Assembly (NCBI GenBank): GCA_964057225.1
Contig: OZ059896.1
Span: 20,146,501 to 20,210,500, forward strand
Length of the DNA stretch: 64,000 nucleotides
Reading direction: 5' to 3'
From: Auanema rhodensis
Taxonomy: Eukaryota > Nematoda > Chromadorea > Rhabditida > Rhabditidae
In this document: in pieces, positions 10,827 to 24,219 of the stretch
Layout: every line of letters starts with the position of its first letter
How positions within the stretch are numbered: the stretch's first letter is position 1
The notes under the pieces: model-generated
Seen by the model: the letters and a program-made list of their open reading frames with translations, nothing else
What the model was told of the DNA's origin: nothing
Database searches by the model: none
Position numbers and translations under genes: made by a program

Positions 10827-13374
10827 AATTTAGCAAAAAGTAGATGTTTTTAGATTCCATTTTTCAAGGCAAAGACGATGGACAGTGTTATTCAACGAAA
10901 AAATTAATTCTTCAGGGTGAAAATCGAGGATATAAGTGTGAACTTATATCAGTTGATATCTCGGTGCATTTTTAAGCTAGCGCAAATCTGATAACACAGA
11001 TCGACGCAGCTTAAAAATCCGCATCGAATGCACTATACTACATTGAGAAACGCTTAATACAAAAATTTGTTATGATTGTTTGAAAAATGATGCATTAGTG
11101 TATATTGAGTTTCCATGTACACTCAACATTGCTTCCAAAAACATTTTGACAAAAATTTTTTCGAAAAATTTCGAAATAATTTAGCAAAAAGTAGATGTTT
11201 TTAGATTCCTTTATTCAAGACAAAGACGATGGACAATGTTATTCAACGAAAAAATTAATTCTTTAGGGTGAAAATCGAGGATATAAGTGTGAACTTATAT
11301 CAGTTGATATCTTGGTGCATTTTTAAGCTAGCGCAAATCTGATAACACAGATCGACGCAGCTTAAAAATCCACATCGAATGCACTATACTACATTGAGAA
11401 ACGCTTGATACAAAAATTAGTTATGATCGTTTGAAAAATGATGCATTAGTGTATGTTGAGTTTCCATGTACACTCAACATTGCTTCCAAAAACATTTTGA
11501 CAAAAATTTTTTCGAAAAATTTCAAAATAATTTAGCAAAAAGTAGATGTTTTTAGATTCCATTTTTCAAGGCAAAGACGATGGACAGTGTTATTCAACGA
11601 AAAAATTAATTCTTCAGGGTGAAAATCGAGGATATAAGTGTGAACTTATATCAGTTGATATCTCGGTGCATTTTTAAGCTAGCGCAAATCTGATAACACA
11701 GATCGACGCAGCTTAAAAATCCGCATCGAATGCACTATACTACATTGAGAAACGCTTAATACAAAAATTAGTTATGATCGTTTGAAAAATGATGCATTAG
11801 TGTATGTTGAGTTTCCATGTACACTCAACATTGCTTCCAAAAACATTTTGACAAAAATTTTTTCGAAAAATTTCGAAATAATTTAGCAAAAAGTAGATGT
11901 TTTTAGATTCCTTTATTCAAGACAAAGACGATGGACAATGTTATTCAACGAAAAAATTAATTCTTTAGGGTGAAAATCGAGGATATAAGTGTGAACTTAT
12001 ATCAGTTGATATCTTGGTGCATTTTTAAGCTAGCGCAAATCTGATAACACAGATCGACGCAGCCTAAAAATCCACATCGAATGCACTATACTACATTGAG
12101 AAACGCTTGATACAAAAATTAGTTATGATCGTTTGAAAAATGATGCATTAGTGTATGTTGAGTTTCCATGTACACTCAACATTGCTTCCAAAAACATTTT
12201 GACAAAAATTTTTTCGAAAAATTTCAAAATAATTTAGCAAAAAGTAGATGTTTTTAGATTCCATTTTTAGAGGCAAAGACGATGGACAGTGTTATTCAAC
12301 GAAAAAATTAATTCTTCAGGGTGAAAATCGAGGATATAAGTGTGAACTTATATCAGTTGATATCTCGGTGCATTTTTAAGCTAGCGCAAATCTGATAACA
12401 CAGATCGACGCAGCTTAAAAATCCGCATCGAATGCACTATACTACATTGAGAAACGCTTAATACAAAAATTAGTTATGATCGTTTGAAAAATGATGCATT
12501 AGTGTATGTTGAGTTTCCATGTACACTCAACATTGCTTCCAAAAACATTTTGACAAAAATTTTTTCGAAAAATTTCGAAATAATTTAGCAAAAAGTAGAT
12601 GTTTTTAGATTCCTTTATTCAAGGCAAAGACGATGGACAATGTTATTCAACGAAAAAATTAATTCTTTAGGGTGAAAATCGAGGATATAAGTGTGAACTT
12701 ATATCAGTTGATATCTTGGTGCATTTTTAAGCTAGCGCAAATCTGATAACACAGATCGACGCAGCTTAAAAATCCGCATCGAATGCACTATACTACATTG
12801 AAAAACGCTTAATACAAAAATTAGTTATGATCGTTTGAAAAATGATGCATTAGTGTATGTTGAGTTTCCATGTACACTCAACATTGCTTCCAAAAACATT
12901 TTGACAAAAATTTTTTCGAAAAATTTCAAAATAATTTAGCAAAAAGTAGATGTTTTTAGATTCCTTTATTCAAGGCAAAAACGATGGACAATGTTATTCA
13001 ACGAAAAAATTAATTCTTCAGGGTGAAAATCGAGGATATAAGTGTGAACTTATATCAGTTGATATCTCGGTGCATTTTTAAGCTAGCGCAAATCTGATAA
13101 CACAGATCGACGCAGCTTAAAAATCCGCATCGAATGCACTATACTACATTGAGAAACGCTTAATACAAAAATTAGTTATGATCGTTTGAAAAATGATGCA
13201 TTAGTGTATGTTGAGTTTCCATGTACACTCAACATTGCTTCCAAAAACATTTTGACAAAAATTTTTTCGAAAAATTTCAAAATAATTTAGCAAAAAGTAG
13301 ATGTTTTTAGATTCCATTTTTCAAGGCAAAGACGATGGACAGTGTTATTCAACGAAAAAATTAATTCTTCAGGG

Positions 13375-16300
13375 TGAAAATCGAGGATATAAGTGTGAAC
13401 TTATATCAGTTGATATCTCGGTGCATTTTTAAGCTAGCGCAAATCTGATAACACAGATCGACGCAGCTTAAAAATCCGCATCGAATGCACTATACTACAT
13501 TGAGAAACGCTTGATACAAAAATTAGTTATGATCGTTTGAAAAATGATGCATTAGTGTATGTTGAGTTTCCATGTACACTCAACATTGCTTCCAAAAACA
13601 TTTTGACAAAAATTTTTTCGAAAAATTTCAAAATAATTTAGCAAAAAGTATATGTTTTTAGATTCCATTTTTCAAGGCAAAGACGATGGACAATGTTATT
13701 CAACGAAAAAATTAATTCTTCAGGGTGAAAATCGAGGATATAAGTGTGAACTTATATCAGTTGATATCTCGGTGCATTTTTAAGCTAGCCCAAATCTGAT
13801 AACACAGATCGACGCAGCTTAAAAATCCGCATCGAATGCACTATACTACATTGAGAAACGCTTAATACAAAAATTAGTTATGATCGTTTGAAAAATGATG
13901 CATTAGTGTATGTTGAGTTTCCATGTACACTCAACATTGCTTCCAAAAACATTTTGACAAAAATTTTTTCGAAAAATTTCAAAATAATTTAGCAAAAAGT
14001 AGATGTTTTTAGATTCCTTTTTTCAAGGCAAAGACGATGGACAATGTTATTCAACGAAAAAATTATTCCTTCAGGGTGAAAATCGAGGATATAAGTGTGA
14101 ACTTATATCAGTTGATATCTCGGTGCATTTTTAAGCTAGCCCAAATCTGATAACAGAGATCGACGCAGCTTAAAAATCCGCATCGAATGCACTATACTAC
14201 ATTGAGAAACGCTTAATACAAGAATTAGTTATGATCGTTTGAAAAATGATGCATTAGTGTATGTTGAGTTTCCATGTACACTCAACATTGCTTCCAAAAA
14301 CATTTTGACAAAAATTTTTTCGAAAAATTTCAAAATAATTTAGCAAAAAGTAGATGTTTTTAGATTCCTTTATTCAAGGCAAAGACGATGGACAATGTTA
14401 TTCAACGAAAAAATTAATTCTTCAGGGTGAAAATCGAGGATATAAGTGTGAACTTATATCAGTTGATATCTCGGTGCATTTTTAAGCTAGCGCAAATCTG
14501 ATAACACAGATCGACGCAGCTTAAAAATCCGCATCGAATGCACTATACTACATTGAGAAACGCTTAATACAAAAATTAGTTATGATCGTTTGAAAAATGA
14601 TGCATTAGTGTATGTTGAGTTTCCATGTACACTCAACATTGCTTCCAAAAACATTTTGACAAAAATTTTTTCGAAAAATTTCAAAATAATTTAGCAAAAA
14701 GTAGATGTTTTTAGATTCCATTTTTCAAGGCAAAGACGATGGACAGTGTTATTCAACGAAAAAATTAATTCTTCAGGGTGAAAATCGAGGATATAAGTGT
14801 GAACTTATATCAGTTGATATCTCGGTGCATTTTTAAGCTAGCGCAAATCTGATAACACAGATCGACGCAGCTTAAAAATCCGCATCGAATGCACTATACT
14901 ACATTGAGAAACGCTTAATACAAAAATTAGTTATGATCGTTTGAAAAATGATGCATTAGTGTATGTTGAGTTTCCATGTACACTCAACATTGCTTCCAAA
15001 AACATTTTGACAAAAATTTTTTCGAAAAATTTCGAAATAATTTAGCAAAAAGTAGATGTTTTTAGATTCCTTTATTCAAGGCAAAGACGATGGACAATGT
15101 TATTCAACGAAAAAATTAATTCTTTAGGGTGAAAATCGAGGATATAAGTGTGAACTTATATCAGTTGATATCTTGGTGCATTTTTAAGCTAGCGCAAATC
15201 TGATAACACAGATCGACGCAGCTTAAAAATCCGCATCGAATGCACTATACTACATTGAGAAACGCTTAATACAAAAATTAGTTATGATCGTTTGAAAAAT
15301 GATGCATTAGTGTATGTTGAGTTTCCATGTACACTCAACATTGCTTCCAAAAACATTTTGACAAAAATTTTTTCGAAAAATTTCAAAATAATTTAGCAAA
15401 AAGTAGATGTTTTTAGATTCCTTTTTTCAAGGCAAAGACGATGGACAATGTTATTCAACGAAAAAATTATTCCTTCAGGGTGAAAATCGAGGATATAAGT
15501 GTGAACTTATATCAGTTGATATCTCGGTGCATTTTTAAGCTAGCGCAAATCTGATAACAGAGATCGACGCAGCTTAAAAATCCGCATCGAATGCACTATA
15601 CTACATTAAGAAACGCTTAATACAAAAATTAGTTATGATCGTTTGAAAAATGATGCATTAGTGTATGTTGAGTTTCCATGTACACTCAACATTGCTTCCA
15701 AAAACATTTTGACAAAAATTTTTTCGAAAAATTTCAAAATAATTTAGCAAAAAGTAGATGTTTTTAGATTCCATTTTTCAAGGCAACGACGATGGACAGT
15801 GTTATTCAACGAAAAAATTAATTCTTCAGGGTGAAAATCGAGGATATAAGTGTGAACTTATATCAGTTGATATCTCGGTGCATTTTTAAGCTAGCGCAAA
15901 TCTGATAACACAGATCGACGCAGCTTAAAAATGCGCATCGAATGCACTATACTACATTGAGAAACCCTTGATACAAAAATTAGTTATGATCGTTTGAAAA
16001 ATGATGCATTAGTGTATGTTGAGTTTCCATGTACACTCAACATTGCTTCCAAAAACATTTTGACAAAAATTTTTTCGAAAAATTTCAAAATAATTTAGCA
16101 AAAAGTAGATGTTTTTAGATTCCTTTTTTCAAGGCAAAGACGATGGACAATGTTATTCAACGAAAAAATTATTCCTTCAGGGTGAAAATCGAGGATATAA
16201 GTGTGAACTTATATCAGTTGATATCTCGGTGCATTTTCAAGCTAGCGCAAATCTGATAACAGAGATCGACGCAGCTTAAAAATCCGCATCGAATGCACTA

Positions 16301-19300
16301 TACTACATTAAGAAACGCTTAATACAAAAATTAGTTATGATCGTTTGAAAAATGATGCATTAGTGTATGTTGAGTTTCCATGTACACTCAACATTGCTTC
16401 CAAAAACATTTTGACAAAAATTTTTTCGAAAAATTTCAAAATAATTTAGCAAAAAGTAGATGTTTTTAGATTCCATTTTTCAAGGCAACGACGATGGACA
16501 GTGTTATTCAACGAAAAAATTAATTCTTCAGGGTGAAAATCGAGGATATAAGTGTGAACTTATATCAGTTGATATCTCGGTGCATTTTTAAGCTAGCGCA
16601 AATCTGATAACACAGATCGACGCAGCTTAAAAATGCGCATCGAATGCACTATACTACATTGAGAAACCCTTGATACAAAAATTAGTTATGATCGTTTGAA
16701 AAATGATGCATTAGTGTATGTTGAGTTTCCATGTACACTCAACATTGCTTCCAAAAACATTTTGACAAAAATTTTTTCGAAAAATTTCAAAATAATTTAG
16801 CAAAAAGTAGATGTTTTTAGATTCCATTTTTCAAGGCAAAGACGATGGACAATGTTATTCAACGAAAAAATTAATTCTTCAGGGTGAAAATCGAGGATAT
16901 AAGTGTGAACTTATATCAGTTGATATCTCGGTGCATTTTTAAGCTAGCGCAAATCTGATAACACAGATCGACGCAGCTTAAAAATCCGCATCGAATGCAC
17001 TATACTACATTGAGAAACGCTTAATACAAAAATTAGTTATGATCGTTTGAAAAATGATGCATTAGTGTATGTTGAGTTTCCATGTACACTCAACATTGCT
17101 TCCAAAAACATTTTGACAAAAATTTTTTCGAAAAATTTCAAAATAATTTAGCAAAAAGTAGATGTTTTTAGATTCCTTTTTTCAAGGCAAAGACGATGGA
17201 CAATGTTATTCAACGAAAAAATTATTCCTTCAGGGTGAAAATCGAGGATATAAGTGTGAACTTATATCAGTTGATATCTCGGTGCATTTTTAAGCTAGCG
17301 CAAATCTGATAACAGAGATCGACGCAGCTTAAAAATCCGCATCGAATGCACTATACTACATTGAGAAACGCTTAATACAAAAATTAGTTATGATCGTTTG
17401 AAAAATGATGCATTAGTGTATGTTGAGTTTCCATGTACACTCAACATTGCTTCCAAAAACATTTTGACAAAAATTTTTTCGAAAAATTTCAAATAAATTT
17501 AGCAAAATGTAGATGTTTTTAGATTCCTTTATTCAAGGCAAAGACGATGGACAATGTTATTCAACGAAAAAATTAATTCTTCAGGGTGAAAATCGAGGAT
17601 ATAAGTGTAAACTTATATCAGTTGATATCTCGGTGCATTTTTAAGCTAGCGCAAATCTGATAACACAGATCGACGCAGCTTAAAAATCCGCATCGAATGC
17701 ACTATACTACATTGAAAAACGCTTAATACAAAAATTAGTTATGATCGTTTGAAAAATGATGCATTAGTGTATGTTGAGTTTCCATGTACACTCAACATTG
17801 CTTCCAAAAACATTTTGACAAAAATTTTTTCGAAAAATTTCAAAATAATTTAGCAAAAAGTAGATGTTTTTAGATTCCTTTATTCAAGGCAAAGACGATG
17901 GACAATGTTATTCAACGAAAAAATTAATTCTTTAGGGTGAAAATCGAGGATATAAGTGTGAACTTATATCAGTTGATATCTTGGTGCATTTTTAAGCTAG
18001 CGCAAATCTGATAACACAGATCGACGCAGCTTAAAAATCCGCATCGAATGCACTATACTACATTGAAAAACGCTTAATACAAAAATTAGTTATGATCGTT
18101 TGAAAAATGATGCATTAGTGTATGTTGAGTTTCCATGTACACTCAACATTGCTTCCAAAAACATTTTGACAAAAATTTTTTCGAAAAATTTCGAAATAAT
18201 TTAGCAAAAAGTAGATGTTTTTAGATTCCTTTATTCAAGGCAAAGACGATGGACAATGTTATTCAACGAAAAAATTAATTCTTTAGGGTGAAAATCGAGG
18301 ATATAAGTGTGAACTTATATCAGTTGATATCTTGGTGCATTTTTAAGCTAGCGCAAATCTGATAACACAGATCGACGCAGCTTAAAAATCCGCATCGAAT
18401 GCACTATACTACATTGAAAAACGCTTAATACAAAAATTAGTTATGATCGTTTGAAAAATGATGCATTAGTGTATGTTGAGTTTCCATGTACACTCAACAT
18501 TGCTTCCAAAAACATTTTGACAAAAATTTTTTCGAAAAATTTCAAAATAATTTAGCAAAAAGTAGATGTTTTTAGATTCCATTTTTCAAGGCAAAGACGA
18601 TGGACAATGTTATTCAACGGAAGAATTATTTCTTCAGGGTGAAAATCGAGGATATAAGTGTGAACTTATATCAGTTGATATCTCGGTGCATTTTTAAGCT
18701 AGCGCAAATCTGATAACACAGATCGACGCAGCTTAAAAATCCGCATCGAATGCACTATACTACATTGAAAAACGCTTAATACAAAAATTAGTTATGATCG
18801 TTTGAAAAATGATGCATTAGTGTATGTTGAGTTTCCATGTACACTCAACATTGCTTCCAAAAACATTTTGACAAAAATTTTTTCGAAAAATTTCAGAATA
18901 ATTTAGCAAAAAGTAGATGTTTTTAGATTCCATTTTTCAAGGCAAAGACGATGGACAATGTTATTCAACGGAAGAATTATTTCTTCAGGGTGAAAATCGA
19001 GGATATAAGTGTGAACTTATATCAGTTGATATCTCGGTGCATTTTTAAGCTAGCGCAAATCTGATAACAGAGATCGACGCAGCTTAAAAATCCGCATCGA
19101 ATGCACTATACTACATTGAGAAACGCTTAATACAAAAATTAGTTATGATCGTTTGAAAAATGATGCATTAGTGTATGTTGAGTTTCCATGTACACTCAAC
19201 ATTGCTTCCAAAAACATTTTGACAAAAATTTTTTCGAAAAATTTCAAAATAATTTAGCAAAAAGTAGATGTTTTTAGATTCTATTTTTCAAGGCAAAGAC

Positions 19301-22300
19301 GATGGACAATGTTATTCAACGAAAAAATTAATTCTTCAGGGTGAAAATCGAGGATATAAGTGTGAACTTATATCAGTTGATATCTCGGTGCATTTTTAAG
19401 CTAGCGCAAATCTGATAACACAGATCGACGCAGCTTAAAAATCCGCATCGAATGCACTATGCTACATTGAAAAACGCTTAATACAAAAATTAGTTATGAT
19501 CGTTTGAAAAATGATGCATTAGTGTATGTTGAGTTTCCATGTACACTCAACATTGCTTCCAAAAACATTTTGACAAAAATTTTTTCGAAAAATTTCAAAA
19601 TAATTTAGCAAAAAGTAGATGTTTTTAGATTCCTTTATTCAAGGCAAAGACGATGGACAATGTTATTCAACGAAAAAATTATTTCTTTAGGGTGAAAATC
19701 GAGGATATAAGTGTGAACTTATATCAGTTGATATCTTGGTGCATTTTTAAGCTAGCGCAAATCTGATAACACAGATCGACGCAGCTTAAAAATCCGCATC
19801 GAATGCACTATACTACATTGAAAAACGCTTGATACAAAAATTAGTTATGATCGTTTGAAAAATGATGCATTAGTGTATGTTGAGTTTCCATGTACACTCA
19901 ACATTGCTTCCAAAAACATTTTGACAAAAATTTTTTCGAAAAATTTCGAAATAATTTAGCAAAAAGTAGATGTTTTTAGATTCCTTTATTCAAGGCAAAG
20001 ACGATGGACAATGTTATTCAACGAAAAAATTAATTCTTTAGGGTGAAAATCGAGGATATAAGTGTGAACTTATATCAGTTGATATCTTGGTGCATTTTTA
20101 AGCTAGCGCAAATCTGATAACACAGATCGACGCAGCTTAAAAATCCGCATCGAATGCACTATACTACATTGAAAAACGCTTAATACAAAAATTAGTTATG
20201 ATCGTTTGAAAAATGATGCATTAGTGTATGTTGAGTTTCCATGTACACTCAACATTGCTTCCAAAAACATTTTGACAAAAATTTTTTCGAAAACTTTCAA
20301 AATAATTTAGCAAAAAGTAGATGTTTTTAGATTCCATTTTTCAAGGCAAAGACGATGGACAATGTTATTCAACGGAAGAATTATTTCTTCAGGGTGAAAA
20401 TCGAGGATATAAGTGTGAACTTATATCAGTTGATATCTCGGTGCATTTTTAAGCTAGCGCAAATCTGATAACACAGATCGACGCAGCTTAAAAATGCGCA
20501 TCGAATGCACTATACTACATTGAGAAACGCTTGATACAAAAATTAGTTATGATCGTTTGAAAAATGATGCATTAGTGTATGTTGAGTTTCCATGTACACT
20601 CAACATTGCTTCCAAAAACATTTTGACAAAAATTTTTTCGAAAAATTTCAAAATAATTTAGCAAAAAGTAGATGTTTTTAGATTCCATTTTTCAAGGCAA
20701 AGACGATGGACAATGTTATTCAACGAAAAAATTAATTCTTCAGGGTGAAAATCGAGGATATAAGTGTGAACTTATATCAGTTGATATCTCGGTGCATTTT
20801 TAAGCTAGCGCAAATCTGATAACACAGATCGACGCAGCTTAAAAATCCGCATCGAATGCACTATACTACATTGAGAAACGCTTAATACAAAAATTAGTTA
20901 TGATCGTTTGAAAAATGATGCATTAGTGTATGTTGAGTTTCCATGTACACTCAACATTGCTTCCAAAAACATTTTGACAAAAATTTTTTCGAAAAATTTC
21001 AAAATAATTTAGCAAAAAGTAGATGTTTTTAGATTCCTTTTTTCAAGGCAAAGACGATGGACAATGTTATTCAACGAAAAAATTATTCCTTCAGGGTGAA
21101 AATCGAGGATATAAGTGTGAACTTATATCAGTTGATATCTCGGTGCATTTTTAAGCTAGCGCAAATCTGATAACAGAGATCGACGCAGCTTAAAAATCCG
21201 CATCGAATGCACTATACTACATTGAGAAACGCTTAATACAAAAATTAGTTATGATCGTTTGAAAAATGATGCATTAGTGTATGTTGAGTTTCCATGTACA
21301 CTCAACATTGCTTCCAAAAACATTTTGACAAAAATTTTTTCGAAAAATTTCAAAATAATTTAGCAAAAAGTAGATGTTTTTAGATTCCATTTTTCAAGGC
21401 AAAGACGATGGACAATGTTATTCAACGAAAAAATTAATTCTTCAGGGTGAAAATCGAAGATATAAGTGTGAACTTATATCAGTTGATATCTCGGTGCATT
21501 TTTAAGCTAGCGCAAATCTGATAACACAGATCGACGCAGCTTAAAAATCCGCATCGAATGCACTATACTACATTGAGAAACGCGTAATACAAAAATTAGT
21601 TATGATCGTTTGAAAAATGATGCATTAGTGTATGTTGAGTTTCCATGTACACTCAACATTGCTTCCAAAAACATTTTGACAAAAATTTTTTCGAAAAATT
21701 TCAAAATAATTTAGCAAAAAGTAGATGTTTTTAGATTCCTTTTTTCAAGGCAAAGACGATGGACAATGTTATTCAACGAAAAAATTATTCCTTCAGGGTG
21801 AAAATCGAGGATATAAGTGTGAACTTATATCAGTTGATATCTCGGTGCATTTTTAAGCTAGCGCAAATCTGATAACAGAGATCGACGCAGCTTAAAAATC
21901 CGCATCGAATGCACTATACTACATTGAGAAACGCTTAATACAAAAATTAGTTATGATCGTTTGAAAAATGATGCATTAGTGTATGTTGAGTTTCCATGTA
22001 CACTCAACATTGCTTCCAAAAACATTTTGACAAAAATTTTTTCGAAAAATTTCAAATAAATTTAGCAAAAAGTAGATGTTTTTAGATTCCTTTATTCAAG
22101 GCAAAGACGATGGACAATGTTATTCAACGAAAAAATTAATTCTTCAGGGTGAAAATCGAGGATATAAGTGTAAACTTATATCAGTTGATATCTCGGTGCA
22201 TTTTTAAGCTAGCGCAAATCTGATAACACAGATCGACGCAGCTTAAAAATCCGCATCGAATGCACTATACTACATTGAAAAACGCTTAATACAAAAATTA

Positions 22301-23140
22301 GTTATGATCGTTTGAAAAATGATGCATTAGTGTATGTTGAGTTTCCATGTACACTCAACATTGCTTCCAAAAACATTTTGACAAAAATTTTTTCGAAAAA
22401 TTTCAAAATAATTTAGCAAAAAGTAGATGTTTTTAGATTCCTTTATTCAAGGCAAAGACGATGGACAATGTTATTCAACGAAAAAATTAATTCTTTAGGG
22501 TGAAAATCGAGGATATAAGTGTGAACTTATATCAGTTGATATCTTGGTGCATTTTTAAGCTAGCGCAAATCTGATAACACAGATCGACGCAGCTTAAAAA
22601 TCCGCATCGAATGCACTATACTACATTGAAAAACGCTTAATACAAAAATTAGTTATGATCGTTTGAAAAATGATGCATTAGTGTATGTTGAGTTTCCATG
22701 TACACTCAACATTGCTTCCAAAAACATTTTGACAAAAATTTTTTCGAAAAATTTCGAAATAATTTAGCAAAAAGTAGATGTTTTTAGATTCCTTTATTCA
22801 AGGCAAAGACGATGGACAATGTTATTCAACGAAAAAATTAATTCTTTAGGGTGAAAATCGAGGATATAAGTGTGAACTTATATCAGTTGATATCTTGGTG
22901 CATTTTTAAGCTAGCGCAAATCTGATAACACAGATCGACGCAGCTTAAAAATCCGCATCGAATGCACTATACTACATTGAAAAACGCTTAATACAAAAAT
23001 TAGTTATGATCGTTTGAAAAATGATGCATTAGTGTATGTTGAGTTTCCATGTACACTCAACATTGCTTCCAAAAACATTTTGACAAAAATTTTTTCGAAA
23101 AATTTCAAAATAATTTAGCAAAAAGTAGATGTTTTTAGAT
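13375..23140 (+). repeat. Copy A of a ~9.8-kb block repeated 39 monomers downstream
   Basis: From within unit 38 to near the end of unit 65 every rare marker recurs exactly 13,689 bp later. Markers include GTATATG (unit 38), GCTAGCCC (39, 40), CAAGAATT (40), ATTAAGAAAC and GGCAACGACG (44), AAACCCTTG (45, 47), TTTTCAAGC (46), AAAATGTAGATG (49), TTTCAGAAT (53), GATTCTATTT (54), ACTATGCTAC (55), AAAACTTTC (57), and ATCGAAGAT with CGCGTAAT (61). By eye I found about three differences: near offset 328 of unit 39, A or G at offset 175 of unit 56, and offset 132 of unit 51 against its partner. The edges fall inside monomers. Confidence 0.85.
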
Positions 23141-24219
23141 TCCTTTATTCAAGGCAAAGACGATGGACAATGTTATTCAACGAAAAAATTAATTCTTTAG
23201 GGTGAAAATCGAGGATATAAGTGTGAACTTATATCAGTTGATATCTTGGTGCATTTTTAAGCTAGCGCAAATCTGATAACACAGATCGACGCAGCTTAAA
23301 AATCCGCATCGAATGCACTATACTACATTGAGAAACGCGTAATACAAAAATTAGTTATGATCGTTTGAAAAATGATGCATTAGTGTATGTTGAGTTTCCA
23401 TGTACACTCAACATTGCTTCCAAAAACATTTTGACAAAAATTTTTTCGAAAAATTTCAAAATAATTTAGCAAAAAGTAGATGTTTTTAGATTCCATTTTT
23501 CAAGGCAAAGACGATGGACAATGTTATTCAACGGAAGAATTATTTCTTCAGGGTGAAAATCGAGGATATAAGTGTGAACTTATATCAGTTGATATCTCGG
23601 TGCATTTTTAAGCTAGCGCAAATCTGATAACACAGATCGACGCAGCTTAAAAATCCGCATCGAATGCACTATACTACATTGAGAAACGCTTGATACAAAA
23701 ATTAGTTATGATCGTTTGAAAAATGATGCATTAGTGTATGTTGAGTTTCCATGTACACTCAACATTGCTTCCAAAAACATTTTGACAAAAATTTTTTCGA
23801 AAAATTTCAAAATAATTTAGCAAAAAGTATATGTTTTTAGATTCCATTTTTCAAGGCAAAGACGATGGACAATGTTATTCAACGAAAAAATTAATTCTTC
23901 AGGGTGAAAATCGAGGATATAAGTGTGAACTTATATCAGTTGATATCTCGGTGCATTTTTAAGCTAGCCCAAATCTGATAACACAGATCGACGCAGCTTA
24001 AAAATCCGCATCGAATGCACTATACTACATTGAGAAACGCTTAATACAAAAATTAGTTATGATCGTTTGAAAAATGATGCATTAGTGTATGTTGAGTTTC
24101 CATGTACACTCAACATTGCTTCCAAAAACATTTTGACAAAAATTTTTTCGAAAAATTTCAAAATAATTTAGCAAAAAGTAGATGTTTTTAGATTCCATTT
24201 TTCAAGGCAAAGACGATGG
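20710..24219 (+). repeat. 10-monomer higher-order unit, first copy (3,510 bp)
   Basis: Units 59-68, in order: consensus type ending CCTTTTTT; ATTATTCC/ACAGAG; ATCGAAGAT with CGCGTAAT; ATTATTCC/ACAGAG with CAAATAAAT; GTGTAAAC; TTAGGG with TTTCGAAAT; TTAGGG; TTAGGG with CGCGTAAT; ACGGAAGAATT with GTATATG; GCTAGCCC. The following ten units repeat this order exactly. The first seven units are also found a third time as units 98-104, in copy B of the larger block. Confidence 0.85.

Larger units (their letters stand above)
10531..10881 (+). repeat. Reference monomer (unit 30), matches the consensus
   Basis: This unit carries the commonest base at every variable site I tracked, so it serves as the reference; positions 1-351 quoted elsewhere are offsets within it. 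Its landmarks are a perfect hairpin at 48-69, one EcoRV-type GATATC at 74-79, a NheI-type GCTAGC at 95-100, a long imperfect dyad at 80-146, an NsiI-type ATGCAT at 209-214, an inverted repeat at 221-248, and an A/T-tract dyad at 262-296 centred on TTCGAA (279-284). It has 12 CpG sites. The commonest variable sites are 4-8, 16-28, 32, 58-59, 81, 116, 138-144, 166, 171-175, 292-296 and 328-336. No long open frame is present; the longest frame I followed, from the TTG at 199, stops at TAG after 34 codons. Confidence 0.9.
7372..13338 (+). repeat. 10-monomer block followed by a 7-monomer version of it
   Basis: Units 21-30 (7372-10881) and units 31-37 (10882-13338) are related. Units 21 and 31 share the rare AATTTGTTATGATTG and GTATATTGAG changes; 22 and 32 share CCACATCG; 24, 27 and 34 share CAGCCTAAA with CCATTTTTAGAGG; 29 and 36 share GCAAAAACGATGG. 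Within the longer block units 23-24 recur as 26-27, a three-monomer internal repeat. The shorter block is therefore the longer one minus three monomers (or the longer gained three). Unit 21 has a private T92 to C. Confidence 0.8.

Noticed and set aside
10795-10830. Bacterial-type promoter (TTGACA with an AT-rich downstream box)
   Set aside because: The TTGACA at offset 265-270 is chance in AT-rich DNA; the -10-like sequence is poor and badly spaced, and no gene follows.
10531-10881. Hammerhead ribozyme, as found in some animal satellites
   Set aside because: I looked for the CTGANGA core on both strands; the nearest, CTGATAA at offset 107-113, lacks the essential G, and no proper three-stem arrangement was found.
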